Assembly (NCBI RefSeq): GCF_018614775.1
Contig: NZ_JAGGOF010000053.1
Location: forward strand, 1-41,875
Direction: 5' to 3'
DNA from: Pseudomonas fluorescens
GTDB taxonomy: Bacteria; Pseudomonadota; Gammaproteobacteria; Pseudomonadales; Pseudomonadaceae
DNA length: 41,875 nt
Positions 1 to 7,888 of this stretch are shown in pieces. The position numbers and the translations under genes are program-made. Every line of letters begins with the position of its first letter. Position 1 is the stretch's first letter. The notes under the pieces are model-generated. The model saw nothing but the letters and a program-made list of their open reading frames with translations. It did no database searches and had not been told where the DNA came from.

Positions 1-18
1 GCTCGCTCCCACAGGGGG
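1..18. repeat. REP element, truncated by window edge
   Basis: The first bases match the arm of the REP palindrome that recurs in this window (for example at 13959-13986). It sits just upstream of the tail chaperone gene, inside the phage-tail locus. Confidence 0.7.
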
Positions 19-44
19 TCTTTATCCACCCAAGGAATTGATTC

Positions 45-626
45 ATGCCCTGGACGCCCCCCCTGCACACCCTGCTGTCGCCCATCACCGGCGACGACGG
101 GTCACCCATCGAGCAAGTTCAACTCAAACCGCTGTACTACGCCGCACAGAAAGACGCCCTGGCCCGGGCCGGCGATGACGAAGACGATCAGTTCTTCGAA
201 CTGGCCAGGCTGGCCACCGGCTTGTCGGTCAAGGAACTGGACCAGCTCAAGCGCCCGGACTACGTGAGCATCGCCCAGTACGTCCACGAGATGTCGACCC
301 GCCCGGCGTCGTACTTTCTCGAACAGGCCGAGGCTGATATTGCCCCGGACGATCCCGACCAGGTGCAACTGCTGCAACCGATCAGCGTGGCGGGCCGCAG
401 TGTTACGTCGCTGACCCTGGAAATGCCGGTGCTGCGGGCCACCAAAGCGATGAAAAAACTGAAGACGGCCAAGGAACGCGCCGAGTTCATCACCGCCCAT
501 TGCACGGGCCTGATGATCCCCGATCTGGGGCTGTTGAGCGTGCCTGACTGGACCCAGCTGCAGGTGCGTATCGACGATTTTTTAAACAAACCGGCGGACT
601 TCTTTCGGAGCGCGACATCGAAGTGA
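45..626 (+). CDS. Phage tail assembly chaperone (gpE / Mu gp41-like), zero-frame product
   Basis: This 193-residue protein is encoded directly before the tape measure gene, where contractile-tail phages carry their tail assembly chaperone. The chaperone binds the tape measure protein during tail assembly and is not kept in the finished particle. Residues 109-187 resemble the Mu gp41 / P2 gpE type chaperone. Residues 10-91 repeat the same pattern with identical spacing: TGL at 58 and 154, PD at 71 and 167, RPASYF at 86 and KPADFF at 182. The protein therefore looks like two chaperone domains in tandem. An AAGGAA ribosome site precedes the ATG. A slippery heptamer at 581-587 allows a longer -1 product. 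The family call comes from position, the frameshift and weak sequence resemblance. Confidence 0.8.
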   Translation: MPWTPPLHTLLSPITGDDGSPIEQVQLKPLYYAAQKDALARAGDDEDDQFFELARLATGLSVKELDQLKRPDYVSIAQYVHEMSTRPASYFLEQAEADIAPDDPDQVQLLQPISVAGRSVTSLTLEMPVLRATKAMKKLKTAKERAEFITAHCTGLMIPDLGLLSVPDWTQLQVRIDDFLNKPADFFRSATSK

Positions 627-748
627 TCCTCGATGTGGTGCCGCTCATTTACCAGGTAAGTGAGGCGGACATTCTGGAGTGGGACGCCGGCAAGGCATTG
701 CGCCGTTACGGCATCGCGATCACTCGCCTTGGCGTGAAACAGGAGTAG
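45..748 (+). CDS. Tail assembly chaperone, -1 frameshifted long form (gpE+E'-like)
   Basis: A -1 slip on the heptamer at 581-587 keeps residues 1-181 of the short form and continues from base 587. It then reads 53 more codons to a TAG at 746-748, giving about 234 residues. The extension is open throughout and ends six bases before the tape measure ATG. Its sequence (starting QTGGLLSERD, ending LGVKQE) is protein-like. This copies the P2 E/E+E' and lambda G/GT layout, in which the minor long form is needed for tail assembly. The join would be 45-587 followed by 587-748. Slippage efficiency cannot be judged from sequence. Confidence 0.75.
581..587 (+). promoter_or_regulatory. Programmed -1 ribosomal frameshift site (T TTA AAC)
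   Basis: In the chaperone frame the codons read GAT TTT TTA AAC AAA. TTTAAAC at 581-587 is therefore an ideal X XXY YYZ heptamer in the right phase, with three extra T residues in front. Both tRNAs can re-pair after a one-base slip. Confidence 0.8.
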
Positions 749-754
749 AGCGGG

Positions 755-2911
755 ATGGCGGACAATAGATATTCGCTCAAATACGCGGCCTTCGATGAGA
801 GTGGGTTGGCGTTCGGGAATACCAGCCTGGCCACGGCAGTCACGCGCGTGCCCACACAGGAACCGGGTGGACAGCTGGCTGGCCTCGATCTGGCGCTGGA
901 GCGCGTCGGGCTCAAGCTCAGCCTGCTGACGACGGCCATTGAATCGTTGACCTTGAAACTGTCATCGCTACGGCTGTTGTCCCAATCGGCAGGAGCGGGC
1001 GCCAAGAGCGAGCCGGCCAGTGGACAAAAGAGTGCGGGGAGTATCGAGCCCCCCGACCTGCTCAAACCCGCGATAGCCATGGATTCGGCCCTGGCCGATC
1101 TGAAGCAGGCGGGCAAGTTCACCCCTCGTCAGACCCAGGAAATGGCCCAGGGCACTCAACGAATCGCCATCGCGCCGCTGATATCGGCTGGTGCAACCCA
1201 AGCGGTTGATCTGGTGAGGATTGAAAGCCTGGCGGCCCGGGCAGGCATCGGCGGCGATTTGCCCGACCCTGCGGATCGGCAGTCTGAGCTGCTGCGCTTT
1301 GCCAGTGATGTGGGCGTTGCCGCATCGGCCTTCAAGATGCCGGCCATGGAGGTCGCCGAGATGATGCTTGGCTGGCGCACGTCCATGAAGCTCACCGGCG
1401 CCCAGGCCTTTGACCTGGCGGATGCGGCCAACCATCTGGGCAAGCTACCGGGTGGGGCGAAACCGGGTGACATCGGCGCCGTCTTGCAGCGTGACGGTGC
1501 TGCTGCAACAGCGGCCGGCCTGGCCCCCGCGCAAGCTGCGGCGTTGACGGCGGCGCTGCTCGGCAGCGGTTCGCAAAAGGATGAAGCCGGGGCAGCGCTC
1601 AGAGACATCACCACCGTCATGGGTAAAGGTAATCAAACTTCCGTAACCGAGCGGGCGGCCTGGAGACAGCTGGCGCTGGATCCCAAGGCCGTGGCGAGCG
1701 GCTTGCGCGACAAGGACACGGCGTCTGGCACCGTGATGTCGGTGCTGGCGGCCGTGAACGCGCAACCTGCCGAGCAACGCACGGCGCTTGCTGCCACGCT
1801 CTTTGGCAACAGTGACGAGGCGGTGCTGCGCATGGCGCAGAAACTGGCCGATGTGAACGACGCCTTCGGACAGGTAAACGACAAGGCTCAGTACGCCACC
1901 TCGGAGCTGGGCAATAAAGGCTCGGTGCGGCAGGACGCGTGGGCGTCGTCGCAAACCCGGCAGGGCCAGTGGAACAACCTGAACGCACGCAATGACCGAG
2001 CGCTGGTGGCTGCCGGAAACGCCCTGGCGCCCACGGAAGAAAGCTCGCTTCAAGGCCTGGGTGCGTTGGCGGACGGCATGGGTGACTTGGCCGAGTCTTC
2101 ACCCAAAGCCGCTGCGGCGATTGTGCTGGTTGCCGCCGCGATCAAGCCGCTGGTGGGCGCGCTGCTCAAGGCCGTCACGGATGAGCTGAGCAGCCGAGTG
2201 GGCAAGCGGGTCGTCGGCGGTGTGGCGAGTCGTCTTCCTGAACGTATGGGCGAGATGATTTCTGAGGACGTCGCAAAGGGTCGAACGGCCAGGCTGGATA
2301 TCAAGGATGCGACGGTAAACGCCGCGAAGGCCGAGGCCGGGATGGGTTCCGACCCTTCATTGCGCGGGGTGAGCGCCTCAGTCCGCTCATTGACCCGCTT
2401 CATTCCCGCCGCTGCCGCGTTAACTGCCGTCCCCGAGGTGGTCGACGGGGTGATGAGCGGCGACGCGCGGAAGGTAGGCGCAGGCCTGGGCGCTGCGGGT
2501 GGTGGCTGGGCGGGTGCTGAGGCTGGGGCTATAGCGGGCGCCACGATAGGTACCTTCTTTGGCCCGGGCCTCGGCACGGCCATTGGTGGAGCGCTCGGCG
2601 CTGTCGTCGGAGGGTTGGCGGGAGGCTGTCTGGGGAGCGAAACGGGTGCCTGGCTGGGCGAAAAGCTGACTTCGCCCGCGGACACTCTCGCCGCCCCGGA
2701 GCAAGTCAGCAAAGACCTGACCAGCACCCAAACCACCAGCCAACAGAACACCATGACCGCAAACATCTACATCAACGGCCAGGACCAGGCCAGTGCCAGC
2801 CAGTTGGCCAACCTGGTGGTGCGACAGCTCACCGGCCAATTCGGACTTACCACCATGCCCAACTCACTCGCCATGCGCAGTGACGCGGCCCTGACTGACG
2901 GAGTGACGTGA
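755..2911 (+). CDS. Phage tail tape measure protein
   Basis: This 718-residue protein lies between the chaperone and the gpU-like gene, the fixed place of the tape measure in P2- and Mu-like tails. It sets tail length and leaves the tube on firing. Residues 130-420 are alanine-rich and largely helical in composition. Residues about 550-630 form a glycine-zipper-like stretch with many GAxxGA and GGxxGG steps, suited to membrane insertion. The C-terminus is polar. The start ATG at 755 has AGGAG at 741-745 inside the E' coding end. The stop TGA overlaps the next ATG by one base. If the tail is a tailocin, this gene determines its length. Confidence 0.85.
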   Translation: MADNRYSLKYAAFDESGLAFGNTSLATAVTRVPTQEPGGQLAGLDLALERVGLKLSLLTTAIESLTLKLSSLRLLSQSAGAGAKSEPASGQKSAGSIEPPDLLKPAIAMDSALADLKQAGKFTPRQTQEMAQGTQRIAIAPLISAGATQAVDLVRIESLAARAGIGGDLPDPADRQSELLRFASDVGVAASAFKMPAMEVAEMMLGWRTSMKLTGAQAFDLADAANHLGKLPGGAKPGDIGAVLQRDGAAATAAGLAPAQAAALTAALLGSGSQKDEAGAALRDITTVMGKGNQTSVTERAAWRQLALDPKAVASGLRDKDTASGTVMSVLAAVNAQPAEQRTALAATLFGNSDEAVLRMAQKLADVNDAFGQVNDKAQYATSELGNKGSVRQDAWASSQTRQGQWNNLNARNDRALVAAGNALAPTEESSLQGLGALADGMGDLAESSPKAAAAIVLVAAAIKPLVGALLKAVTDELSSRVGKRVVGGVASRLPERMGEMISEDVAKGRTARLDIKDATVNAAKAEAGMGSDPSLRGVSASVRSLTRFIPAAAALTAVPEVVDGVMSGDARKVGAGLGAAGGGWAGAEAGAIAGATIGTFFGPGLGTAIGGALGAVVGGLAGGCLGSETGAWLGEKLTSPADTLAAPEQVSKDLTSTQTTSQQNTMTANIYINGQDQASASQLANLVVRQLTGQFGLTTMPNSLAMRSDAALTDGVT

Positions 2912-3294
2912 TGCGCCAGCAAATGGCACTGGGCGGTTTCATTTTCGGCCTGTCCAGGAACTTTGCGTACCACTCGCTGGTGCGCACCTCGGACGGTGGC
3001 TGGAAGAGCATCGACATCCTCACCAGCAAACCCAGGTCCAGCCAGATCGGCCAAGGCCTGCAGGGGCTGACCATCACGGGCAAGTCGATGTACGCCACCG
3101 CGATGGATCGGCTCGATGAGTTGCGCGCGCTGCAAGCGCTGCGCGTCCCGGTGCCGTTGGTTGACGGTATCGGTCGCAACTGGGGCCTTTGGCAGATCAG
3201 CAAGGTCACGGAAACCCAGACCGAGATCATTGATGATGGCACCGCGATGGTGGTCGGTTGGCTGATTGAATTGACGGAGTTCGCCAATGCGTAG
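2911..3294 (+). CDS. Phage tail protein, P2 gpU-like
   Basis: This 127-residue protein directly follows the tape measure gene through a TGATG overlap. A GTG at 2908 is also possible, but the ATG at 2911 fits the coupling better. Early residues (ALGGFIFGL, then a WKSIDIL segment) match the gpU pattern. gpU is the tail terminator or completion protein of P2-like phages. Its 3' end overlaps the gpX-like gene by eight bases. Together these overlaps indicate tight translational coupling in the tail operon. Confidence 0.8.
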   Translation: MRQQMALGGFIFGLSRNFAYHSLVRTSDGGWKSIDILTSKPRSSQIGQGLQGLTITGKSMYATAMDRLDELRALQALRVPVPLVDGIGRNWGLWQISKVTETQTEIIDDGTAMVVGWLIELTEFANA

Positions 3295-3499
3295 GGTTCG
3301 AAGTATCGCCGGTGATTCGGTGAATCTGTTGCTGTATCGCGAGTTGGGGCGCTGTGACGATGCCGCCGAAGAGGCGCTCTGGCAGCTCAATCCGGGGCTG
3401 GCGGAATGGGGGCCGGTATTGCCGGCAGAGGTGTGGGTGGTGCTGCCGGAAGTGGATCTGAAACCCGCTGCAGCCACGCCGGTCTCGGCCTGGGACTAA
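3287..3499 (+). CDS. Phage tail protein X (P2 gpX-like, LysM-type)
   Basis: This 70-residue protein has the composition and order of gpX: a short basic start, then a segment ending in LNPGLAEWGPVLPAEVWVVL, which matches the LysM-like end of tail protein X. It lies between gpU-like and gpD-like genes, as in P2-type tails. gpX takes part in tail completion or baseplate assembly. The ATG lies inside the end of the preceding gene, and a GGAG motif serves as its ribosome site. Confidence 0.85.
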   Translation: MRRVRSIAGDSVNLLLYRELGRCDDAAEEALWQLNPGLAEWGPVLPAEVWVVLPEVDLKPAAATPVSAWD

Positions 3500-3508
3500 G
3501 GAGGCAAC

Positions 3509-4525
3509 ATGGCACTGGGTTTTACACCTGCAGTGGAAATTTACGGCGCCAACGCGGTGCTGCTCAATGAGCGATTGCTCGATTGGACGCACGTCGATGC
3601 GGCCGGTATCGAGTCCGATCAGCTGACGTTGACGATCAACCTGGAAGGGCTCGATGGCCTGCCCAGCCTGGGCGGGAAAATCGGGCTGCGGGTCGGCTAT
3701 CTGGAGTCGGGGCTGGTGGACAAGGGCGAGTTCGTCATTTCACGGCTCACGCCGATTCTATTCCCCTTGCGCTTGACGCTGGTGGCCACGGCGGCGCCGT
3801 TCAGTGCTTCGGACCCGACCGGCTTCAAGCAGCGTCGATCCGTCAGCCACGGGCCGACGACCCTGGGCGCGTTGTTCCGTCAGCTGGCTTCCCGGCACGG
3901 TTTTTCCCCTCGGGTGGCGCCGGAACTGTCGTTGATAAAAATCGAGCACATCGACCAATCCAACGAAACCGACATGGGTTTCCTCACACGCCTGGCCCAT
4001 CGTTATGACGCCGTCGCCAAGCCGACCAACGAGCTGTACGTGCTCGCCCGGCGCGGCCAGGCCAAATCGTTGTCGGGCAAGGTGCTGCCCGACATCCGGC
4101 TGTCGGTGACGACCAACAATCGTCCCGGTGATCACGCCTTTGTCTCGGCCATCTTTGATGAAACCGCCCGGGCGAAATACCAGGGCTGCAAGAGCAGTTG
4201 GTGGGATGCAACGGCGGGCAAGGTGCGCGTCGAGGAGAGTGGCATCGCGCCGTTCAAGACCCTTCGCCAGCGTTTCCAAAGTGCCAACGACGCCCGCGCC
4301 GCCGCTGAAGGCGAAGTACGCAGAATGCTGCGCGAAGCACTCAAGGTGACGATCGAATGCCCCGGCAACCCGGGGTTATCCGCCGAAGGTATCGTCCTGC
4401 TGGACCCCTCCTGGCCGGATTTCATGCGCGGGCGCTGGTCGATCGACAAGGTTACGGCGACGGGTAATCGGGCCACCAGCTACCGCTGCAAACTCCACGC
4501 GACCTGCCTGGACGCCCGGGCCTGA
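3509..4525 (+). CDS. Phage late control / tail hub protein, gpD-like
   Basis: This 338-residue protein is preceded by a strong AGGAGG site at 3500-3505 and follows gpX after nine bases. Length and position fit the gpD family, homologous to Mu gp44 and VgrG N-domains, which forms the hub of the baseplate and spike. The segment around residues 150-165 (MGFLTRLAHRYDAVAKPT) is typical of this family: an early phase of hub domain followed by a variable domain. The P2 name 'late control' reflects historical genetics; a structural role is more likely here. It is the last tail gene before the lysis genes. Confidence 0.85.
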   Translation: MALGFTPAVEIYGANAVLLNERLLDWTHVDAAGIESDQLTLTINLEGLDGLPSLGGKIGLRVGYLESGLVDKGEFVISRLTPILFPLRLTLVATAAPFSASDPTGFKQRRSVSHGPTTLGALFRQLASRHGFSPRVAPELSLIKIEHIDQSNETDMGFLTRLAHRYDAVAKPTNELYVLARRGQAKSLSGKVLPDIRLSVTTNNRPGDHAFVSAIFDETARAKYQGCKSSWWDATAGKVRVEESGIAPFKTLRQRFQSANDARAAAEGEVRRMLREALKVTIECPGNPGLSAEGIVLLDPSWPDFMRGRWSIDKVTATGNRATSYRCKLHATCLDARA

Positions 4526-4551
4526 CGCCCATCACCAAAGTCCACGCTGGC

Positions 4552-4583
4552 CCTGTGGGCGCGAGCCTGCTCGCGATGAGGCC
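4552..4583 (+). repeat. REP element
   Basis: A REP unit with a slightly changed arm (GTGGGCGCGAGCCTGCTCGCG) fills the 79-base gap between the gpD-like gene and the endolysin gene. No gene or clear promoter is visible in this gap. A REP inside the phage locus suggests long residence in the chromosome. Confidence 0.75.
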
Positions 4584-4604
4584 AGCACAATCAACGAGAA
4601 CGTC

Positions 4605-5150
4605 ATGCCCATCACCCAAGCGCAACTGCTGCACATCCTCCCTGACGCCGGTGCCAATGTCGGCGTTTTCACCCCCTTCCTGAACGCCGCCATGGGCCGC
4701 TATCAGATCATCGGCCCGAAGCGTGTCGCGGCGTTCATTGCCCAGGTGGGTCACGAGTCCGGCCAACTGCGTTATGTGCGAGAACTGGGCAGCGACGCCT
4801 ACCTGTCGAAATATGATACCGGTCAACTGGCCTTGCGCCTGGGTAATACGCCGGATGCGGACAGTGATGGCCAGAAGTACCGCGGCCGCGGACTGATCCA
4901 GTTGACTGGCCGGGTAAATTACCAGGCGTGCGGAGAGGCGTTGGGCCTGGACCTGGTCCATGAGCCCGCGCTGTTGGAACAGCCGCGATGGGCCGCACAG
5001 TCGGCGGCCTGGTTCTGGGCAGTCCATGGGCTCAACACGCTGGCTGACGCGGGACACTTCGACACGATCACCCAGCGGATCAACGGTGGCCAGCACGGTG
5101 CGGCGGATCGGCGGACCCTGTATGAACGGGCCTTGCAGGTGCTGGAATGA
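4605..5150 (+). CDS. Endolysin, glycoside hydrolase family 19 (chitinase-like)
   Basis: This 181-residue enzyme has the GH19 core. VGHESG at 48-53 carries the likely catalytic acid E51, E60 follows in RELGSD, and YRGRGLIQLTGR at about 92-103 is the family's substrate-groove motif. In phages and tailocins of pseudomonads this fold cuts peptidoglycan rather than chitin, releasing particles by lysis. No signal peptide is seen, so a holin encoded outside this window is probably needed. The stop codon overlaps the Rz start (ATGA). Confidence 0.88.
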   Translation: MPITQAQLLHILPDAGANVGVFTPFLNAAMGRYQIIGPKRVAAFIAQVGHESGQLRYVRELGSDAYLSKYDTGQLALRLGNTPDADSDGQKYRGRGLIQLTGRVNYQACGEALGLDLVHEPALLEQPRWAAQSAAWFWAVHGLNTLADAGHFDTITQRINGGQHGAADRRTLYERALQVLE

Positions 5151-5662
5151 ACCCCGGCTGGCTCAGACTGGCCCCAGTATGGAGGCTGGCGCTTTTGCTG
5201 GCGGCAGCCGGCGTGGCGTGGAAAGTCCAGGATTGGCGTTACGGCAAGGCGCTGGCAGATCAGGCTCGGTTGCAGGCCGAAACCCTGAGTCGATTGAACG
5301 TGGCGGCCGCCGCCTTGCAACAGCAGGAAACAGACAAGCGCCTGGTCCTGACACAACAACTCTCCATCAGCGAGCAAACCCACTACCGAGCCCTGAGCGA
5401 TGCCCAACGTGACCAGGATCGCCTGCGCGATCGCCTTGCTACTGCCGATGTCCGGCTGTCAGTCCTCCTCGACGCCGACGATGCCTCCTCCGGTTGTGCG
5501 CTGCCTGCCCCCGCCAGCACCGGCAGCGTGGATCATGGCGCCCCACGCGCCCGACTTGACCCGGCGCATGCTCAACGAATTATCGGCATCACCGACGAAG
5601 GCGACCGGGGATTGATCGCTTTGCAGGCCTGTCAGGCCTACGTCAGGGCGCTGGGTCAGTAA
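5147..5662 (+). CDS. Lysis system i-spanin (Rz-like)
   Basis: This 171-residue protein starts in an ATGA overlap with the endolysin stop. It has one N-terminal membrane segment (about residues 9-25), then a charged, glutamine-rich helical region (about 30-105) expected to form a coiled coil in the periplasm. That is the layout of inner-membrane spanins, which bridge to the o-spanin and fuse the two membranes in the last step of lysis. An o-spanin reading frame is nested inside it at 5400-5615. The short conserved C-terminal segment (GDRGLIALQACQAYV) is typical of Pseudomonas and P2-type Rz proteins. Confidence 0.85.
   Translation: MNPGWLRLAPVWRLALLLAAAGVAWKVQDWRYGKALADQARLQAETLSRLNVAAAALQQQETDKRLVLTQQLSISEQTHYRALSDAQRDQDRLRDRLATADVRLSVLLDADDASSGCALPAPASTGSVDHGAPRARLDPAHAQRIIGITDEGDRGLIALQACQAYVRALGQ
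5400..5615 (+). CDS. Lysis system o-spanin lipoprotein (Rz1-like), nested in Rz
   Basis: This 71-residue frame lies wholly inside Rz in another reading frame. It has a short signal peptide ending in the lipobox LPMSGC, so Cys20 would be lipidated. The mature part is small and proline-rich (MPPP, then CLPPPAPAAW). These are the defining marks of Rz1 outer-membrane spanin subunits, and the nested arrangement is the same as in lambda and P2 (lysB/lysC). It would act in the outer membrane facing the Rz coiled coil. Annotation pipelines usually miss such genes. Confidence 0.82.
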   Translation: MPNVTRIACAIALLLPMSGCQSSSTPTMPPPVVRCLPPPAPAAWIMAPHAPDLTRRMLNELSASPTKATGD

Positions 5663-5733
5663 TCCGGCAAGCCTTGCAAGCGTCGACTGCTCGTGTACGG
5701 TAGGCCCCTATTGCGCCGAATCTGGAGAGTACC

Positions 5734-6234
5734 GTGGACGAGATTACCGAACTGGCCGCAGAACTGGGCAGGCGCTTGCAGTTGCTCAACGCCCACGTCA
5801 CTACCGCCGAGTCCTGTACCGGCGGCGGGATTGCCGAGGCGATCACCCGGATTCCGGGGAGTTCGGCCTGGTTCGAGGCCGGTTACGTCACCTACTCCAA
5901 TCGCCAGAAGACCCAGCAGTTGAATGTACCGGGCGGCTTGTTCGAGACGGTGGGGGCGGTCAGCCGCGAGGTGGTCGAAGCCATGGCCCGCGGCGCCCAG
6001 CACAAAAGTCTGGCGCGGTTTGCCGTGGCGGTCAGCGGCGTGGCCGGGCCTGACGGGGGCTCGCCGAACAAACCGGTGGGCACTGTATGGCTGGCCTGGG
6101 TCGTTGGCGAGGCGCTGATCAGCGAGCAGCGCTTTTTCCCGGGCAACCGTGAGGAGGTCCGCCGACAAACGGTGAAGGCCGCGCTAGAGGGGCTGTTGCA
6201 CCATGCCTTGGCAGAAATCTCAAATCAGGGGTAG
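5734..6234 (+). CDS. pncC: CinA-family nicotinamide-nucleotide amidohydrolase (PncC)
   Basis: At 166 residues this is the stand-alone C-terminal CinA domain. It hydrolyses nicotinamide mononucleotide to nicotinate mononucleotide in NAD salvage, in the cytoplasm. [11 protein letters not shown] around residue 27 holds the conserved Ser and Gly-rich segment, and [10 protein letters not shown] is the second family motif. The start is GTG (5734) with GGAGAG just upstream. The gene separates the phage-tail module from recA. In fluorescent pseudomonads the mutS-cinA interval is a known site for R-tailocins, which supports the reading of the upstream genes. Confidence 0.9.
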   Translation: MDEITELAAELGRRLQLLNAHVTTAESCTGGGIAEAITRIPGSSAWFEAGYVTYSNRQKTQQLNVPGGLFETVGAVSREVVEAMARGAQHKSLARFAVAVSGVAGPDGGSPNKPVGTVWLAWVVGEALISEQRFFPGNREEVRRQTVKAALEGLLHHALAEISNQG

Positions 6235-6261
6235 GCGATCTTCAATCCCTGTGGAATAATA

Positions 6262-6277
6262 CTGGCTACTTATACAG
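6262..6277 (+). promoter_or_regulatory. LexA (SOS) box of recA
   Basis: A perfect CTG-N10-CAG (CTGGCTACTTATACAG) lies 41 bases upstream of the recA ATG. A TAATAC hexamer at 6257-6262 overlaps its edge and could be a -10 element, so LexA binding would block the promoter. Confidence 0.88.
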
Positions 6278-6317
6278 GTGTTGGCCGCCAGGCCTTATTG
6301 ATTACGTGAGGACTTTA

Positions 6318-7370
6318 ATGGACGACAACAAGAAGAAAGCCTTGGCTGCGGCCTTGGGTCAGATCGAACGTCAATTCGGCAAGGGTGCCGTAATGCGTAT
6401 GGGCGATCAGGACCGTCAGGCTATTCCTTCCATCTCCACCGGCTCCCTGGGCCTGGACATTGCGCTGGGCATCGGCGGCCTGCCGAAAGGCCGGATCGTT
6501 GAGATCTACGGTCCTGAATCTTCCGGTAAAACTACACTGACCTTGTCCGTGATCGCCCAGGCCCAGAAAGCCGGCGCGACCTGCGCCTTCGTCGACGCCG
6601 AACACGCCCTGGATCCGGAATATGCCCTCAAACTGGGTGTCAACGTCGACGACCTGCTGGTTTCCCAGCCGGACACCGGTGAGCAGGCCCTGGAAATTAC
6701 CGACATGCTGGTGCGTTCCAACGCGGTTGACGTGATCATCGTCGACTCCGTGGCGGCCCTGGTGCCAAAGGCTGAAATCGAAGGTGAAATGGGCGACATG
6801 CACGTGGGCCTCCAGGCTCGCCTGATGTCCCAGGCCCTGCGCAAGATCACCGGTAACATCAAGAACGCCAACTGCCTGGTGATCTTCATCAACCAGATCC
6901 GTATGAAGATCGGCGTGATGTTCGGCAGCCCGGAAACCACCACCGGTGGTAACGCATTGAAGTTCTACGCCTCGGTTCGCCTGGACATCCGCCGCACTGG
7001 CGCGGTGAAAGAAGGTGATGAGGTGGTCGGCAGCGAAACCCGCGTCAAGGTGGTGAAGAACAAGGTGGCTTCGCCGTTCCGTCAGGCCGAGTTCCAGATT
7101 CTTTACGGCAAGGGCATCTATCTTAACGGTGAGATGATCGACCTGGGTGTGTTGCACGGTTTTGTCGAAAAATCCGGCGCCTGGTACGCCTACAACGGCA
7201 CCAAGATCGGTCAGGGTAAGGCCAACTCGGCCAAGTTCCTGGCAGATAACCCGGAAGTTGCAGCGGCCCTCGAGAAGCAACTGCGTGACAAGCTGCTGAG
7301 CCCGGTGGCTGACGTCAAGGCAGTGGCCAACCGCGAGACCGCTGACGACCTGGCTGACGCTGACCTCTGA
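6318..7370 (+). CDS. recA: Recombinase RecA
   Basis: This 350-residue protein has the normal RecA length without an intein. RecA binds single-stranded DNA, drives strand exchange and triggers LexA self-cleavage. The Walker A motif GPESSGKTT is at residues 65-73. The L1/L2 loop region and the ATP-linked segment ([20 protein letters not shown]) are intact. The ATG at 6318 is chosen over a GTG at 6306 because it gives the standard [10 protein letters not shown] start and has a GAGG site upstream. The acidic tail (ADDLADADL) is typical. recX follows after eight bases. Confidence 0.98.
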   Translation: MDDNKKKALAAALGQIERQFGKGAVMRMGDQDRQAIPSISTGSLGLDIALGIGGLPKGRIVEIYGPESSGKTTLTLSVIAQAQKAGATCAFVDAEHALDPEYALKLGVNVDDLLVSQPDTGEQALEITDMLVRSNAVDVIIVDSVAALVPKAEIEGEMGDMHVGLQARLMSQALRKITGNIKNANCLVIFINQIRMKIGVMFGSPETTTGGNALKFYASVRLDIRRTGAVKEGDEVVGSETRVKVVKNKVASPFRQAEFQILYGKGIYLNGEMIDLGVLHGFVEKSGAWYAYNGTKIGQGKANSAKFLADNPEVAAALEKQLRDKLLSPVADVKAVANRETADDLADADL

Positions 7371-7378
7371 TCGACTCG

Positions 7379-7846
7379 ATGACCGCCGTACTCGATACCC
7401 TCGTCGCGGTGCGGCGAACCGCGATGGACCTGCTCGCCAGGCGCGAGCACGGGCGAGTCGAGCTGACGCGTAAACTGCGTCAGCGCGGTGCTCCCGATGA
7501 GTTGATCGACACGGCCCTCGACCGTTTGACGGAAGAGGGCCTGCTGTCGGAATCCCGTTACCTCGAAAGTTTTGTCTCCTACCGTGCTCGCTCCGGGTAT
7601 GGCCCCTTGCGAATTCGTGAGGAACTGGGCCAACGCGGCTTGCAACGCCCCGATATCGAACTTGCCCTGCGCGAAAGCGGTATCGATTGGCAGGAGCAGC
7701 TAACGGACACCTGGCGTCGCAAGTTCTCCGGGCATCTGCCCATCGATGCGCGGGAGCGAGCCAAGCAGGGACGTTTCCTGGCGTATCGAGGGTATTCCAT
7801 GGAGATGATCAACCGCTTGTTCAGCGGTCGCGGTATGGACGATTAA
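7379..7846 (+). CDS. recX: Regulatory protein RecX
   Basis: This 155-residue RecX binds RecA filaments and limits their growth. It has the family's three-helix repeats, with segments such as [17 protein letters not shown] and [15 protein letters not shown]. It begins eight bases after the recA stop and ends just before a strong terminator, so the two genes form one SOS-induced unit. Confidence 0.95.
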   Translation: MTAVLDTLVAVRRTAMDLLARREHGRVELTRKLRQRGAPDELIDTALDRLTEEGLLSESRYLESFVSYRARSGYGPLRIREELGQRGLQRPDIELALRESGIDWQEQLTDTWRRKFSGHLPIDARERAKQGRFLAYRGYSMEMINRLFSGRGMDD

Positions 7847-7850
7847 ACTA

Positions 7851-7882
7851 AAGGCCCGCTATTCGATAGCGGGCCTTTTTTT
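7851..7882 (+). terminator. Rho-independent terminator after recA-recX
   Basis: An 11-bp perfect stem (AAGGCCCGCTA / TAGCGGGCCTT) with a five-base loop is followed by a T run. It also lies at the 3' end of the converging LOG gene and may serve both strands. Confidence 0.92.
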
Positions 7883-7888
7883 ATGGGT

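Noticed and set aside
627..748. Bases after the chaperone stop as a separate small gene or a degraded gene end
   Set aside because: No start codon with a ribosome site is present; the span is open in the -1 frame back to an in-phase slippery heptamer, so recoding explains it better than decay or sequencing error.
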